64,000 nucleotides of DNA, taken from NCBI RefSeq assembly GCF_033115175.1, contig NC_084835.1:57332448-57396447 (forward strand). The letters run 5' to 3'. Positions 23,351 through 34,440 of the stretch are shown in pieces; position 1 is the stretch's first letter; each line of letters starts with the position of its first letter. The notes beneath the pieces were generated by a model that was not told the origin of the DNA, did not search any database, and was given only the letters and a program-made list of their open reading frames with translations. The position numbers and the translations under genes were made by a program. This stretch comes from Lepus europaeus (taxonomy: Eukaryota > Chordata > Mammalia > Lagomorpha > Leporidae).

Positions 23351-23412
23351 AAACATATACGAAAATGTGGCCCCTTAAAGTTCCCCAGAAGTCCCATCTG
23401 GGGTGCCACTTA
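23350..23412 (-). mobile_element. Retroviral leader fragment with PBS-like site
   Basis: Next to the LTR, read on the minus strand, lies TGGCACCCCAGATGGGAC (23408-23391), in the position and form of a tRNA primer-binding site. It follows the LTR end by four bases and is succeeded by a short leader. The rest of the provirus is absent, so this is a truncated 5' LTR plus leader. The tRNA cannot be assigned by eye. Confidence 0.65.
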
Positions 23413-24000
23413 TGCTATCGAAATTCTGGGTACCAGACGATATCACCATATGCTTATTATTAAATCCCCAATATTAATAAGCCCGAGAGGGTTCTTGCCT
23501 AATATTTAAAGAAGAATTCTAAATACCAGCAAAAATGAATGAGGCAGCATGGTACATTTTAAACTTTTATTTAGTGAGAAAGATGCAAAGGAGAGTGAGA
23601 GCTTTATCTAAGAGAGAGAGGGAGCAAATCTGGGTTCATACCGAGCACCAGGAACCAGCCATGTGGAGGAGCATCTAGGCCAGGAAGCCTAGGGTGGGTG
23701 ACCCAAAGGCCACACGCCCTGGAGGCGCAGGGCTGCAGCAAGCCCCCTCCTGGCAAGAGGGCAGGGAAAAGAAGGGAGGGCACACCATGTCCCAGGCTTT
23801 TAACCCACTTCCATAGGGGAGTGGTTAATTAACCTGATTGGCTGGTGGGACCCAGGTGTGGCTAGGTAGGGGCATGAGGTCATACAGGGGTGTGGCAGAG
23901 GTATCAGGTAGGGTGTGAGGTCACAACAGGAGCATGGCGAAGGCTTGATCTTCCAGCTCACAAACCTAATCTATTTTAACCTACATGCCTGCCTACTTCA
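23413..24000 (-). mobile_element. ERV LTR (5' LTR remnant)
   Basis: A 588-bp LTR-like element. Read on the minus strand it starts TGAAGTAGGCAGG, has a CCAATCAGG box, AATAAA at 23571-23566, and ends GATAGCA. The adjoining PBS-like sequence supports the 5' LTR call. It does not share its ends with the two TGAAGGAC LTRs nearby, so it is a different family. Confidence 0.75.
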
Positions 24001-24099
24001 ATTTCAGATATTATACCCAGAATATAAGTATATGATTAATATAGGTACTGTTCTAAAACTTTAAACAAAAGAAAATAGTTACAAAACATGACCAAACAG

Positions 24100-24485
24100 T
24101 CTCTGATCTGGTTTGGTCTTCACACCCTAAGATTAGTGACCCGTTGGAACCCAGGTAGTAGGACATCTCTCTCACCCCTCTGCTGTTCAGCACTTGCTCA
24201 TGGTTCCCATCTCATGAGAGCTGGAAATCCAAACCTCCCATCAGCTTCTCTGAGCCTCTACACTCTGCCCCCTGGGCCATGGGCTTCTTGGCTGTTCCTG
24301 CAACTGCCAGGCTCACACTCACCTCCTGGTCCCCTTGATGCGCTGCCTCCTCTGCTTGGAATTTCCCTCCCCCAAGGTGGACATTCTCAGTGCATTTCAC
24401 GTCCTGCTTTGTTCCTTCTGCCAAGCCACACCCAGCACAGGACACGTGCTTAATGAATCTTTATGAATGAATAAATCAGAGAAGG
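24100..24485 (+). repeat. L2 3' end fragment
   Basis: Contains typical L2 3' features: CTCTGCTTGGAATTTCCCTC, AGCACAGGACACGTGCTTAA and the terminal ATGAATCTTTATGAATGAAT. The frame at 24088-24453 is an artefact of this repeat. Confidence 0.8.
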
Positions 24486-24721
24486 ATGATTCTGCTGATG
24501 AGCAGAATTCAAAAGGATGGAAAAAAGAAACGTTTTCTTGGTTGTTCTGTTTAACCTAAAGCTACCTGATCCTTTTCAGTTCACCAATGGCTTCTGTTTC
24601 ACATATTATTTCCACGTTGGATATATTGGATTTACAGAATAGAACACTGTAAAATCAATTGATCCTACCTGAAACAAGCATTTTCAAATCTGGAAGCATA
24701 GCTTTCTATAAAGCAGGAAGG

Positions 24722-24875
24722 CAGGCATTAGGTGCAGTGGCTAAGATACCATTTGGGACACCTACATCTCGAATCAGGGGACCTGACTTGATCCAGCTTT
24801 CAGTATAGCTTTCTGCTTCCAAAACCCTTTATCTGGTGGTCTGTCTTTCAAATAAAATGAAATAAATAAATTATA
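24722..24875 (+). repeat. CSINE, internally deleted
   Basis: Head-like GGCATTAGGTGCAGTGGCTA followed directly by the 3' part with TCTGTCTTTCAAATAAAATG and an AAATAAATAAATT tail. Most of the body is missing. Confidence 0.7.
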
Positions 24876-25014
24876 GAAAACAAAGAAGATGATATACTGT
24901 GACATATGGCCCATAAGGCTGGGATAGAGAGTGGATGCTCCCAAACCCTTGGTTAGGATTAGGGGGAAGCCAGGAGGCTTGCCATCAGATCTTGCATCAG
25001 AAACTTCTCTCTCT

Positions 25015-25335
25015 TTCTTTAATAAAAAGATTTGTTTGCTTGTTTGAAAAGCAGGGTGACAGAGAGAGGGGGAGGGAACAAGAGATCTTCCATCTGCTAG
25101 TTAACTCTCCAAATGCCTACAACAGCCAGAGCTGAGCCAGGCAGAAGCCAGGAGCCAGGAACCCTGTCCTGGCCTGCACATGAGTGGCAGGGACCGAAAT
25201 GAAGTACTTGGGCCATCTCCTGCTGCCTTCCCAGATTTATCAGCAGGAATTGGACTGGAAGTGAAGAAGCTGGGACTGAAACTGGTGCTGTAATATGGGA
25301 TGCAGGTGCCCCATTGCGCCACACTGCAGGCCCTG
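25015..25335 (-). repeat. CSINE, antisense
   Basis: Tail complement, a short GA stretch (25060-25075), body, and head complement ending GCGCCACACTGCAGGCCC. Confidence 0.92.
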
Positions 25336-25818
25336 AGACCTATTTGACACAAACCTGAGGCCTGATACCTGCTTTTGTGGGTTACTAATTACCAGTGAAT
25401 AAGCCTGATGACCAGTCCATTAGAGTGAAGTCTGCATTGTTTTGAATCAGGTTGGGCAGTGGCAGGGGTGACTGCATCACAGATATTTACAGAACCCTTT
25501 CCAGGGGATCAGCAGTCTCTTTAGCATCCTTTGAAGCAAAAACATAATAGTTGCTGTGACACACTGAGTAACAAGGGACAGGCGCAAACGATACTGCTCC
25601 CCTATTTTTCAAGAGAACAATGAAATATGGAAATGAATGTGGAGAAGACTTGACCTGAGAGTTCGCAAAGGTGGCAGTGAGGAACTTGGAAAGGACTCAG
25701 ATCAGTGAAGAAATATGAGCAGAAGCAACCAGTTGGAAACTAGATTTTGCTGTGTTTCATGGTAGAAGCAGATGAGAAATCTCCGTGCCTGCTCTGCTTC
25801 TAGTAAGTTAGGCTTTCT
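25336..25818. other. Intergenic sequence
   Basis: About 480 bases between two CSINEs with no gene or repeat that I recognise. Confidence 0.5.
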
Positions 25819-25835
25819 CAAGAGTTCTAACGAGT

Positions 25836-26154
25836 TGGCCGGCGCCGTGGCTTAACAGGCTAATCCTCTGCCTTGCGGTGCCGGCACATCGGGTTCTAGT
25901 CCCGGTCGGGGCACCAGATTCTGTCCCAGTTGCCCCTCATCCAGTCCAGCTCTCTGCTATGGCCTGGGAAGGCAGTGGAGGATGGCTCAAGTCCTTGGGT
26001 CCTGCACCCGCATGGGAGACCAGGAGAAGCACCTGGCTCCTGGCTGCGGATCAGCGAGACGCGCCGGCCACAGCAGCCATTGGAGGGTGAACCAACAGCA
26101 AAAAGGAAGACCTTTCTCTCTGTCTCTCTCTCTCTCACTATCCACTCTGCCTGT

Positions 26155-26184
<30 letters not shown>
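25836..26184 (+). repeat. CSINE, young type, sense
   Basis: Complete copy ending in an A run of about 30. The flanks are imperfect duplicates, AAGAGTTCTAACGAGTT and AAGAGTTATAACCAGTT, indicating some age. Confidence 0.95.
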
Positions 26185-26189
<5 letters not shown>

Positions 26190-26287
26190 TTATAACCAGT
26201 TAACCCTACATGCAGTGAGCCACCTATTCCAGATTTCCTATCTGAGATCCTGTTTTTCCGATGATGTCCCTGCTCTCTTTTCTTTTT

Positions 26288-26679
26288 TTTTTTTTTTTTT
26301 TATTTATTTTTTTTTTTTTATTTTTTATTTTTTTTTTTTTTTATTTTTGACAGGCAGAGTGGACAGTGAGAGAGAGAGACAGAGAGAAAGGTCTTCCTTT
26401 TTGCCGTTGGTTCACCCTCCAATGGCCGCCGCGGTTGGCGCGCTGCGGCCAGCACACCGCGCTGATCCGATGGCAGGAGCCAGGTGCTTCTCCTGGTCTC
26501 CCATGGGGTGCAGGACCCAAGCACTTGGGCCATCCTCCACTGCACTCCCTGGCCACAGCAGAGAGCTGGCCTGGAAGAGGGGCAACCGGGACAGGATCGG
26601 TGCCCCGACCGGGACTAGAACCCGGTGTGCCGGCGCCGCAAGGCGGAGGATTAGCCTGTTGAGCCACGGCGCCGGCCCT
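26288..26679 (-). repeat. CSINE, young type, with a very long A tail
   Basis: Antisense copy whose tail complement spans about 60 bases of T with scattered A (26281-26347). The duplication TGCTCTCTTTTCTTT lies at 26271-26285 and about 26680-26695. The 264-codon plus-strand frame over this and the previous CSINE is repeat-derived, including its long phenylalanine run. Confidence 0.95.
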
Positions 26680-26840
26680 TGCTCTCTTTTCTTTCTGCTT
26701 TGTAGAAATAGAATTCCTGTCTAACTACAATAGAGTTGTCTACTTGTTTTGGTTTCTTTCTTTAATTGTCAAATCCTGTTTCCAATTACCCCCATGAATA
26801 ATTTTAGTATGTGTTAATGTTTGCTCTAAAAAATATTTAG

Positions 26841-27175
26841 GGGATGGTGTTGTAGTGCAGTGGATTAAGCCATGATCTGTGATCCTGGCATCCCATTTAG
26901 GTACCAGTCTGAACCTTGCTGCTTTACTTCAAATACAGGTCCCTGCTTAGGTGCCTGGGAAAGCAGAAGAAGATGACCCAAGTGCTTGGGTCCCTACCAC
27001 CCATGTTGGAGACCCAGATGCCATTGCAGGCTCCTGGTTTCAGTCTGGCCCAGCTCTGGCCCTTGTGGACATTTGGGGAGTGAATTAATTGTTGGAAGAT
27101 ATCTCTCCCTTTGTCTTTCTCTCTCTCCCCCCTCCACCTCTGTCACTCTGCCTTTCAAATGAATAAATAAATAAT
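26841..27175 (+). repeat. CSINE, older type, sense
   Basis: Head GGGGATGGTGTTGTAGTGCA, body, CT-rich stretch at 27105-27150, tail AATAAATAAATAATAAATAA. Confidence 0.9.
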
Positions 27176-27183
27176 AAATAAAT

Positions 27184-27340
27184 CTCCCACATTGGTAGCA
27201 GTGACAAGTACTTGATCATCCTCTATTGCCTTTCTGGGCACATTAGCAGGGAGCTGGATCAGAAGGGGAGCAGCTAACACTCAAACTGGCACTCTGATGT
27301 GGGATGCCAACATCACAAGTGCACCACAATGCCAGCCCCA
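27184..27340 (-). repeat. CSINE 5' half, antisense
   Basis: Only the body and head complement are present (CACATTGGTAGCAGTGACAA to CACCACAATGCCAGCCCC). It abuts the tail of the preceding sense copy. Confidence 0.85.
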
Positions 27341-27436
27341 ATTTTTTGTCTAAAGTTGCACAGCATAGCTTACATCTACCATTTTATATCATCGCAAAGA
27401 CTTGTGTATGCCTTTTGGTCATTTCTAAAAATTTTC

Positions 27437-27730
27437 TTTTAAAAAAAATACTATTTTAATCTATTTTGAAAGGCATTCACACACACACACACACACAATC
27501 TTACACCTGCTGGTTTTCTCCCCAAAGACTCACAGCAGCAGGGGCCAGGCCAGACCAAAGCCAAGAACCTGGAACTCCACCCAAGTGTCCCTATCACCTG
27601 CTGCCTCCCAGGATGAGCATTAGCAGGAAGCTGGTTTGGGAGTGGAGGAACTAGCACCTGAACCAGGTGTTCCCATGTGGGATATAGGTGTTCCAAGTGG
27701 TGTCTTACGTGCTGTGCCGACCAGCTGTCC
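27437..27730 (-). repeat. CSINE, antisense
   Basis: Tail complement, an AC-rich run at 27477-27497 in place of the usual GA tract, body, and head complement ending GTGCTGTGCCGACCAGCTG. Confidence 0.87.
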
Positions 27731-27734
27731 ACCA

Positions 27735-27860
27735 TTTCTGAAAGTTTTAAAGAGAAGCTGACCTTTGAATTATATATGACTAGAACTCATAAATTTCATG
27801 AAAAATGCAATTAAAAGATGAGTTTATTTTGGTTCAAAAATTTGGAATTTAGAAGTTGGT
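27735..27860. repeat. Possible mariner-type MITE copy
   Basis: Contains TTCTGAAAGTTTTAAAG at the left and CATAAATTTCATGAAAAATGC plus AGATGAGTTTATTTTGGTTC in the core, like the MITE copies at 54755 and 49975. It is diverged, so the call is tentative. Confidence 0.45.
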
Positions 27861-28235
27861 GGAATTGGATATTTTGAAACAATTATGTAGCCTTAGGGAT
27901 GCTGCTGAAGGGAAGATGTCAGCGGTCAACATGAATGGCTATGAGGGAGAAGGAGTATGAAGAGACAGAAAAGGGCATGACAATCACGACTTCAGAGAAG
28001 CCAGTTAGGGCATTGAAAACAGCTAAGAAGCCCGTGCTCAGTGTCCAGCATTGGTGTAAGAGAGGACAGCCCCACGGTGACCTCTAGGACTTCCTCAGAG
28101 CTGGTTGGGCATCTGATAGGCCTTGTTGCTGGGTATCATTGGGTTCAGGCAGTGGGGACAGACTTCCGATACCAGGGCTGGGGTGGGAGGTGGATGGAGC
28201 AATAATCAAGGCCGCCTCTTTCCACCAGGAGAATG
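27861..28235. other. Intergenic sequence
   Basis: Unassigned sequence of about 375 bases. No gene seen. Confidence 0.5.
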
Positions 28236-28239
28236 ATTT

Positions 28240-28665
28240 CTTAAGGAGACAGGGTTCTGGCTTGACTATGTCCCCCTGAAGTTTATCTGTCGGAGCCTTA
28301 ATTCCTAGATGCAGAAGTGTAGGGAAGTGGAGCCCAGCGGGACATGTTTGGGCCACAGAAGCTGGGTCTTCATGGGTAGATGAACGTCTGTCTACAGTAG
28401 TGAGTAAGCTCTCAACACTCATGGGTCTGGATTCATTACTGCACGAGTGGGTCGCTGCAAAGCAAGGCTGCCCCTGGCGTGCTCCCTTGTCTGCCTGTGT
28501 CCACTTGCCCTTTCACTTTCTTGCATACATTCAGGCAGTCTGAGGCCCTTGCTGGCACCAGCTTTTGGGCTTCCTAGCCTCTAGAACCGTGAACCAGAAT
28601 AAACCTCTTTCCTTTATCAATTACTCATTCTCAGGTTTCTGGTATGGAAAACGGAAACAGACTAA
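28240..28665 (+). repeat. MaLR-type LTR fragment
   Basis: Shows the 3' signature of mammalian MaLR LTRs: CTTCCTAGCCTCTAGAACCG, GAATAAACCTCTTTCCTTTA, a TTACTCATTCTCAGG segment and a terminal ACGGAAACAGACTAAAACA. An upstream part from about 28250 (GGCTTGACTATGTCCCCC) fits the LTR start. The 112-codon minus frame inside it is not a gene. Confidence 0.75.
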
Positions 28666-29124
28666 AACAGAGGGAAAACAAAGACAAACGTGCAACCATG
28701 TCGGGGAGAGGCCAATGCCAGTGAGAGTAGGGGTGGGAGCACACTGAAGACAAAATTTCTAGTTCTCAGTTTTGCCTCTGGCTAGCTCTTTGCCTAGGGA
28801 ATGATGCTTAAATGTGCTAGAATATTCTCCAGACGGTTCTACCCTATGGTCCTATCTGATGGACAACCACTTGCATGTGCTGGACATGTACTGGGCATGC
28901 CTACAACACTGGATCAAGTGCGCCAAGGAAGGTAGATGTTAATTAATCTTGCATGTGCTTTAAGATGAGCTAAAAATTTCCAAAGCTGTTCATCTCTGTA
29001 TTTCACAGGATTCTTTTATGAGTGTAGTTTGGATTAGAATAAAACACCTGTGAACCATAAAAACACACATCACTGCATACAAATAAATGCATGTACAACT
29101 CAACGGAGTCGGGTGTTACAGTCC

Positions 29125-29245
29125 TATGAGCAGTGAACCAGTGAATGGAAAATTGTTCTCTCTCTCTCTCTCTCCTTCCTTCCCTCCTTCCATCTCTTCT
29201 TGTTACTGTGCCTTTCAAATAAATAAATATTGTAAAATTGAAAAA
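29125..29245 (+). repeat. CSINE 3' part
   Basis: Truncated copy with GCAGTGAACCAGTGAATGGA, a TC tract at 29157-29174 and a CTTTCAAATAAATAAATA tail. Confidence 0.85.
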
Positions 29246-29730
29246 AGAGAAAACACCTGTGATTTATTAAAGATCTAAATATTTCAAAAGGTTTTTTATA
29301 GTGTAGTAAAGAATTAGAATGGAAAAACAAACAAACAAACAAAACTATGGTTCACTGCAAATATCTCCTTACTGGCCAAAGGCAATAAAAATGTCATGTA
29401 ATCTCTGCCTCTTAACACCCAGTTATGTAGAAGCCACTTGCCCTTCTGGTTGCTTCCAGCCCTGGAAGTGCCATCAACACTTGGACTGGTCTGGCTTCTT
29501 TCGTATAGATCCTTGCAGTATGGACTGAGGGTTTTTATAGGAGTGGTTAGCAGACACACCATGGTCTTTACCATCAACCAATAGCCACTGCACAATGTCA
29601 GGGCGACTTGGACAGTGATTTCTTTTTCCAGATCCATTTTTAACCTGACCATCTTTGCAATTAGTCTGCTTTGTCTTGGAACTCAATACATGTCTCAGAT
29701 GAAATACCCTTTTCATCATAAAGTTCCTCA
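29246..29730. other. Intergenic sequence
   Basis: No gene or recognisable repeat. AAAC repeats occur near 29327-29343. The 112-codon minus frame at 29314-29652 has a non-ATG start and no recognisable domain. Confidence 0.45.
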
Positions 29731-29734
29731 TGTT

Positions 29735-29775
29735 TTCTATTTTTTTTATTTGAGGCAGAGAGACAGCAAGAGGGG

Positions 29776-29822
<47 letters not shown>

Positions 29823-30058
29823 TCTATCCACTGGTTTGGTCCCCATATGCCTACAACAGCCCAGGGCTGGGCCAGACCGAACCAAGCAACAGCAACACAA
29901 TCCAGGTCTCCAAAGTGGGTGGTAGGGGCCCAGCTACTTGAGCCATCATATGCTACCTCCCACAGTGTGCAAAGAGTTAGCTGGAGTCAGGAGCAGAGCC
30001 AGGGGTACTGAACACGCATGTCCTAATGGACAAGTTATCACTAAGCTAAACACCCTCC
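29735..30058 (-). repeat. CSINE, antisense
   Basis: Tail complement, a long pure GA run at 29785-29819, body, and head complement ending CTAAGCTAAACACCCTCCC. Confidence 0.9.
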
Positions 30059-30059
30059 C

Positions 30060-30676
30060 AGATGCTGGTTTTTTTTTTTTTTTTTGACTTGGCATGCAAA
30101 GGCATTCTCCAAGTAACCAATAATGCCCTACAGATCCTGTCAGCCAAGCTGCACTTCTGGACATATTGTGGCCACTTCCTGGTCATGGTATCGGTGCATC
30201 TGATTTTGACATTCGTTCTTGAGATATGAAGCTCTGCCATTTGGAAATCAAAGTTCGCAGTTGTTACTGGAAATAATGATCGGGCTAGAATGATTCAACA
30301 AGGAAAAATACTGTCCTGTGTTTGTCATCAAATCCACATAATTCATTCTGACATTTAAAAAATAAGGAAATGAAATCCAAATATCAGTTACGAAAGGTTC
30401 AAATAAGTTCTAAAATCTCACTGTACTATAGGAAATATTTATTCTGATGTCCTGAAAACATGACAACAATTTTACTCTAAGACTCACAACCATTGCCCAC
30501 TGTTCATATTTCACTCTCACTCTCATCCACTTCAGTTGGAATTAGGAATTACGTCTCAAAACACCAAAAAGGCTCAGAAAAGTAGTAGAGTCGCTCAGTG
30601 AAATGAATGCTTCTGTTGGAAAACAGTGGCCATTTCTCACTTACAATCGTGGTTCAGTATTCAGCTGTCAAGGATT
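30060..30676. other. Intergenic sequence
   Basis: A T run at 30069-30086 followed by unassigned AT-rich sequence. No gene seen. Confidence 0.5.
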
Positions 30677-30690
30677 TAAAGAAAGGCAGG

Positions 30691-31001
30691 AGGGCCGGTG
30701 CCCCGGCTCACTAGGCTAATCCTCGGCCTGCAGCGCCGGCACACCGGGTTCTAGTCCCAGCTGGGGCGCCGGATTCTGTCCCAGTTGCTCCTCTTCCAGT
30801 CCAGCTCTCTGTTGTGGCCCAGGAAGGCAGTGGAGGATGGCCCAAGTGCTTGGGCCCTGCACCCACATGGGAGACCAGGAGGAAGCATCTGGCTCCTGGT
30901 TTCGGATTTGTGTAGCGTGCTGGACGTAGCAGCCATTTGGGGGATGAACCAATGGAAGGAAGATCTTTCTGTCTGTCTCTCTCTCTAACTCTGCCTGTCA
31001 A

Positions 31002-31026
<25 letters not shown>
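30691..31026 (+). repeat. CSINE, young type, first of a tandem pair
   Basis: Complete sense copy from GGGCCGGTGCCCCGGCTCAC to an A-rich tail. AAGAAAGGCAGGAG lies on both sides, at about 30679 and 31029. Confidence 0.95.
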
Positions 31027-31032
<6 letters not shown>

Positions 31033-31039
31033 GGCAGGA

Positions 31040-31360
31040 GGCCAGCACTATGGCATAGTGGGTAAAGCTGCCACCTGCAGTGCTGGCATCCCATAGGGAA
31101 CCAGCTCAAGTCATGGCTGCTCCACTTCCAATCCAGCTCCCTGCTATGGCCTGGGAAACCAGTAGAAGTTGGCCCAGGTCCTTTAGCCACTGCACCCAGG
31201 TGGGAGACCCGGAAGAAACCTCTGGCTCCTGGCTTCGTATTGGCCCAACTCCAGCCACTGCAGCCATTTGGGGAGTGAACCAGTGGATGGAAGATCTCGA
31301 TCTCTTCTCTGCCTCTGTAACTCTTTTCAAATTAATACAAAAATTAAAAAAAAAAAAAAG
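31040..31360 (+). repeat. CSINE, older type, second of a tandem pair
   Basis: Complete sense copy from GGCCAGCACTATGGCATAGT to an A-rich tail. It is followed by a third copy of AAGAAAGGCAG (near 31368), the sequence that also precedes it and the first SINE. Confidence 0.95.
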
Positions 31361-31379
31361 AAAAAGAAAGAAAGGCAGC

Positions 31380-32130
31380 TCAGAGTGAAGGAAAAGCCAA
31401 AAAACACCCTCTTGGTGAACATGTTTTCTTTGATTTCATGGATGACACAAATTAATTTCATTGTAGAAATCAGTCTTTCTAGAACAGAATCAGAGTTCAG
31501 ACATGGCATTTAAACTTTATGCATGGAAGATAAAAAAGGTTGGAAGCCAGCCTCTAATGATATGATATCTGGGAAGGTGAACATAATGTTTCAATTTTAT
31601 CAATACTGACATCCTTCTGGCAAGCCTGACAAACCTTGTCATTGTTTTTTGATTAATTTCTTTTTTGTAACAAAATGAACAGACTTTTAATCACAAGACA
31701 AAAATCTTTATAATAAATATGCTTACATCATAATGAAATAGAATCCAAATGCTTTCAAAATGAATTTAATTTAGCATAGTCCAAGACGTCAGGCCATTTC
31801 TAAGGCAGTCCCTTGCTGTGACCAACTTATGAGGTGCTATAATTCAGAGGTGAAATGTCACCATGAAAGTTGATGTCTTTATTATCATGTAAAATGCACC
31901 TATAAGAACTATTCAGATAACTTCACCACTTTCTCTTGCCTTGGATTCTCTAGGACTCAGCTGGGCAGTACAGATGGGAATATTAGAGATCAGCTGATGG
32001 AGGTACAGGATCATGCTTCCGGTCAGAGAATGTTACTGACAGAACTCCTCAAAATCAGCTATTAGAAAATGTATTTTTCACACAGCTTGTGTGGGAGATC
32101 TGAACATATTTGTGCCCATATTAATATTTA
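31380..32130. other. Intergenic sequence
   Basis: AT-rich, unassigned. No gene, LTR or SINE recognised. Confidence 0.5.
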
Positions 32131-32132
32131 AA

Positions 32133-32480
32133 TTTTTGTTAAATATTTATTTATCTATTTGAAAGGCAGAGGTATAGAGAGAGAATGAGAGAGAGAGAGA
32201 GAGAGAGAGAGCCCACTCTTTTATCCACTGGTTTACTCCCCAAACGACAGCCACAATCATGGCTAGACCAGGCCAAAGCCAGGAGTGTGGAGCTCCACCC
32301 AGGTCTCCCACATGGATGGCAGGGACCCAAATACTTGGGCCCTGTTCCACTGCTTTTCCAGATGCATTAGCAGGGAGCTGGATGGGAAGCAGAGTTGCAA
32401 GTACTCAAACTGGTCCTTCAAAAATATGAAATGGCATTGTCACGGGTGTTTGCTTAATCTTCTGTGACACAGTGCAGGCC
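32133..32480 (-). repeat. CSINE, older type, antisense
   Basis: Tail complement AAATATTTATTTATCTATTT, GA run at 32186-32210, body, and head complement ending GACACAGTGCAGGCCCC. Confidence 0.93.
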
Positions 32481-33750
32481 CCTGGACAGTTTTTTGATCA
32501 ACTTTATTCCATACTAGAAATCCATGGCTAACGGCTTCTTAGTTTCAGGTCAGTTGTACTCTTAACTTTTACAAAAAAAAAGAAGTCCTATTCTTGGAAC
32601 ATTTTTATCAGCATAATTATTTCTCCTTCTGAGTGGCCTAAGAATGTAGAACAAGTTCCAAAAATACAATCACCAGCTTGGGTGCTAACCATGTCATACA
32701 ATCCTGCAATTATACAGTTGCCATGGAACATTTTAACATTTCTGATGAACAGGGACACCAAGAGACTGACTCTTGTGAGCACCGTACAAGAGACTGTGCA
32801 CACACAGACATTGTCAAGGCTCTTTAGCATGTGATAGCATCAACACATTTCTCTTCCATTTACTAGCTTAATTTTTTAATTAAATGCAAACATTATACAA
32901 ATCTATGGAACACAACATGAAGTTTCAGTGCACATATGTGTGCAACTTCTGTAATTATCCAATCTGCATAGTTAGCATATGGAGGGAAAGGGAAGAAGGT
33001 GGCCAGAGGGTTCAAAATTATAGCTGGATGGGAAGATCAGTTCTCTTGTTCTAGTGCCATGTAGGGCAATTATTCATATAGTAAATTGTATATTTCAGAA
33101 TTGCTAGCTTGATTTTTTGGTCCTATTGTTATTGTTTTCTCTTCTTTTTCATAACCCCATAAATGAATGGATCTAATACCTTTTCCCTGACTGACAGAGG
33201 AAACTCTGCTGAAGTGGTGAAAAGGGACAGTCTTGATTTCTTTGCTGAAAGCCATGGACAGGACATATTTTCACTGTTTTGTCTTTCAGCTCCCTTTTCT
33301 TCAAGTTCAGAATGAGGCTAAGCCAACTTTTCTATACATAGCTCTAAGGTAAACCTTGCTCAGCTCTCTTTCAGAAGTTTCTCCGTCATTCCCCAGCATG
33401 GCTCTGTGCTAGGGTGGGAGTGCATTGCTCTCCAAATTCACCCACATGCCTGTGGCAACCAGCCCACCTCTGTCTGGCAGTGGTCTTTGTGAACCCAGCC
33501 AACAGCTCAGGGATCCCTTTTCTTCATTCCGAATCCCTCTCTGAAGCACTTACTGTACTTTTCTGCCTACGTCTTTTCTCAAGCAAAGAGCTTAAGTTTC
33601 AGCTAATATGTAGGACACATGTATTTTCACTTCTCCATTAGTAATGAAGAATTTGATATTGGTACTGAGCACAGGAAACTCTTTCTAGTACAGCTACAGC
33701 ATCGCTCTGCATGCTGACTGGTAGCCTTAGTGTTGTTATCATTATTTTTT
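32481..33750. other. Intergenic sequence, possible L1 end near 32865
   Basis: Mostly unassigned. The segment 32865-32985 (AACACAACATGAAGTTTCAG, then TAGTTAGCATATGGAGG) resembles the antisense 3' end of an old L1, but the match is short. Confidence 0.4.
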
Positions 33751-33751
33751 A

Positions 33752-34088
33752 GGGTTTATTTTTATTTATTTTTATTTATTTACTTGTAAGGCTGAGCAAC
33801 AGAGAAAGGGAAAGACAGAGACAGGTCTAATATCCACTTATTCACTCCTCAAATGCCCACAATAGCCAGGGTTAGAAATAGGTGGAAGCCAGGAGATAGG
33901 AAGTCCATCTGAGTCTACCATGTAGGTGACAGGTACCCAAGGACCTGCGCCATCACCCACTGTCTCCCAGTACGCATTAGCAGAAAATTGGTTCAGCAGT
34001 GGAGGAGCTGGATATGGAACTGGCATTCCAATATGGGACGCAGGCATCTCAAGCTGTGGCTTACCCTGCTGCATCACAATGTCTACCT
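33752..34088 (-). repeat. CSINE, antisense
   Basis: Tail complement made of TTTATT repeats, body, and head complement ending GCTGCATCACAATGTCTACC. Confidence 0.9.
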
Positions 34089-34109
34089 CTTTACTGTGGT
34101 TTTAAAACA

Positions 34110-34215
34110 TTATTTATTCATTCAATTATTATTTAAAAGAGAGAGAGGAGAAGGGAATCAAAGAGGGAGAGGAAGAGGTGGGGAGAGAGGGAGGGAGTGA
34201 TGGATGGGGAGGGGG

Positions 34216-34248
<33 letters not shown>

Positions 34249-34440
34249 GCATAAATACCCCGGCTCATTCCCTAAATGCCCATTGCAGCTAGGGCCATGT
34301 CAAAACCAGGAACCCAGAACTCAGTCCAAGTCTCCTGCACAAGTACTTGGATCACCTGCTACCTCCCAAGGTGTGTGTTAGTAGTGGAGCATGACTTGAA
34401 CCCAGGCACTCCCAAGTGGCAATTTACCTGCTCTGGTAGC
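34110..34440 (-). repeat. CSINE, antisense
   Basis: Follows the previous CSINE after about 20 bases. Tail complement, a GA/GGA-rich block at 34138-34248, then a shortened body and head. Confidence 0.85.

Noticed and set aside
25930..26724. 264-codon plus-strand open frame
   Set aside because: It is two CSINEs and their A and T runs read through in frame. The phenylalanine run comes from the poly-T and the rest repeats in every young CSINE.
30711..31190. 159-codon minus-strand open frame
   Set aside because: It is antisense to the tandem CSINE pair. The same peptide pieces occur at 1220, 36905 and 52306.
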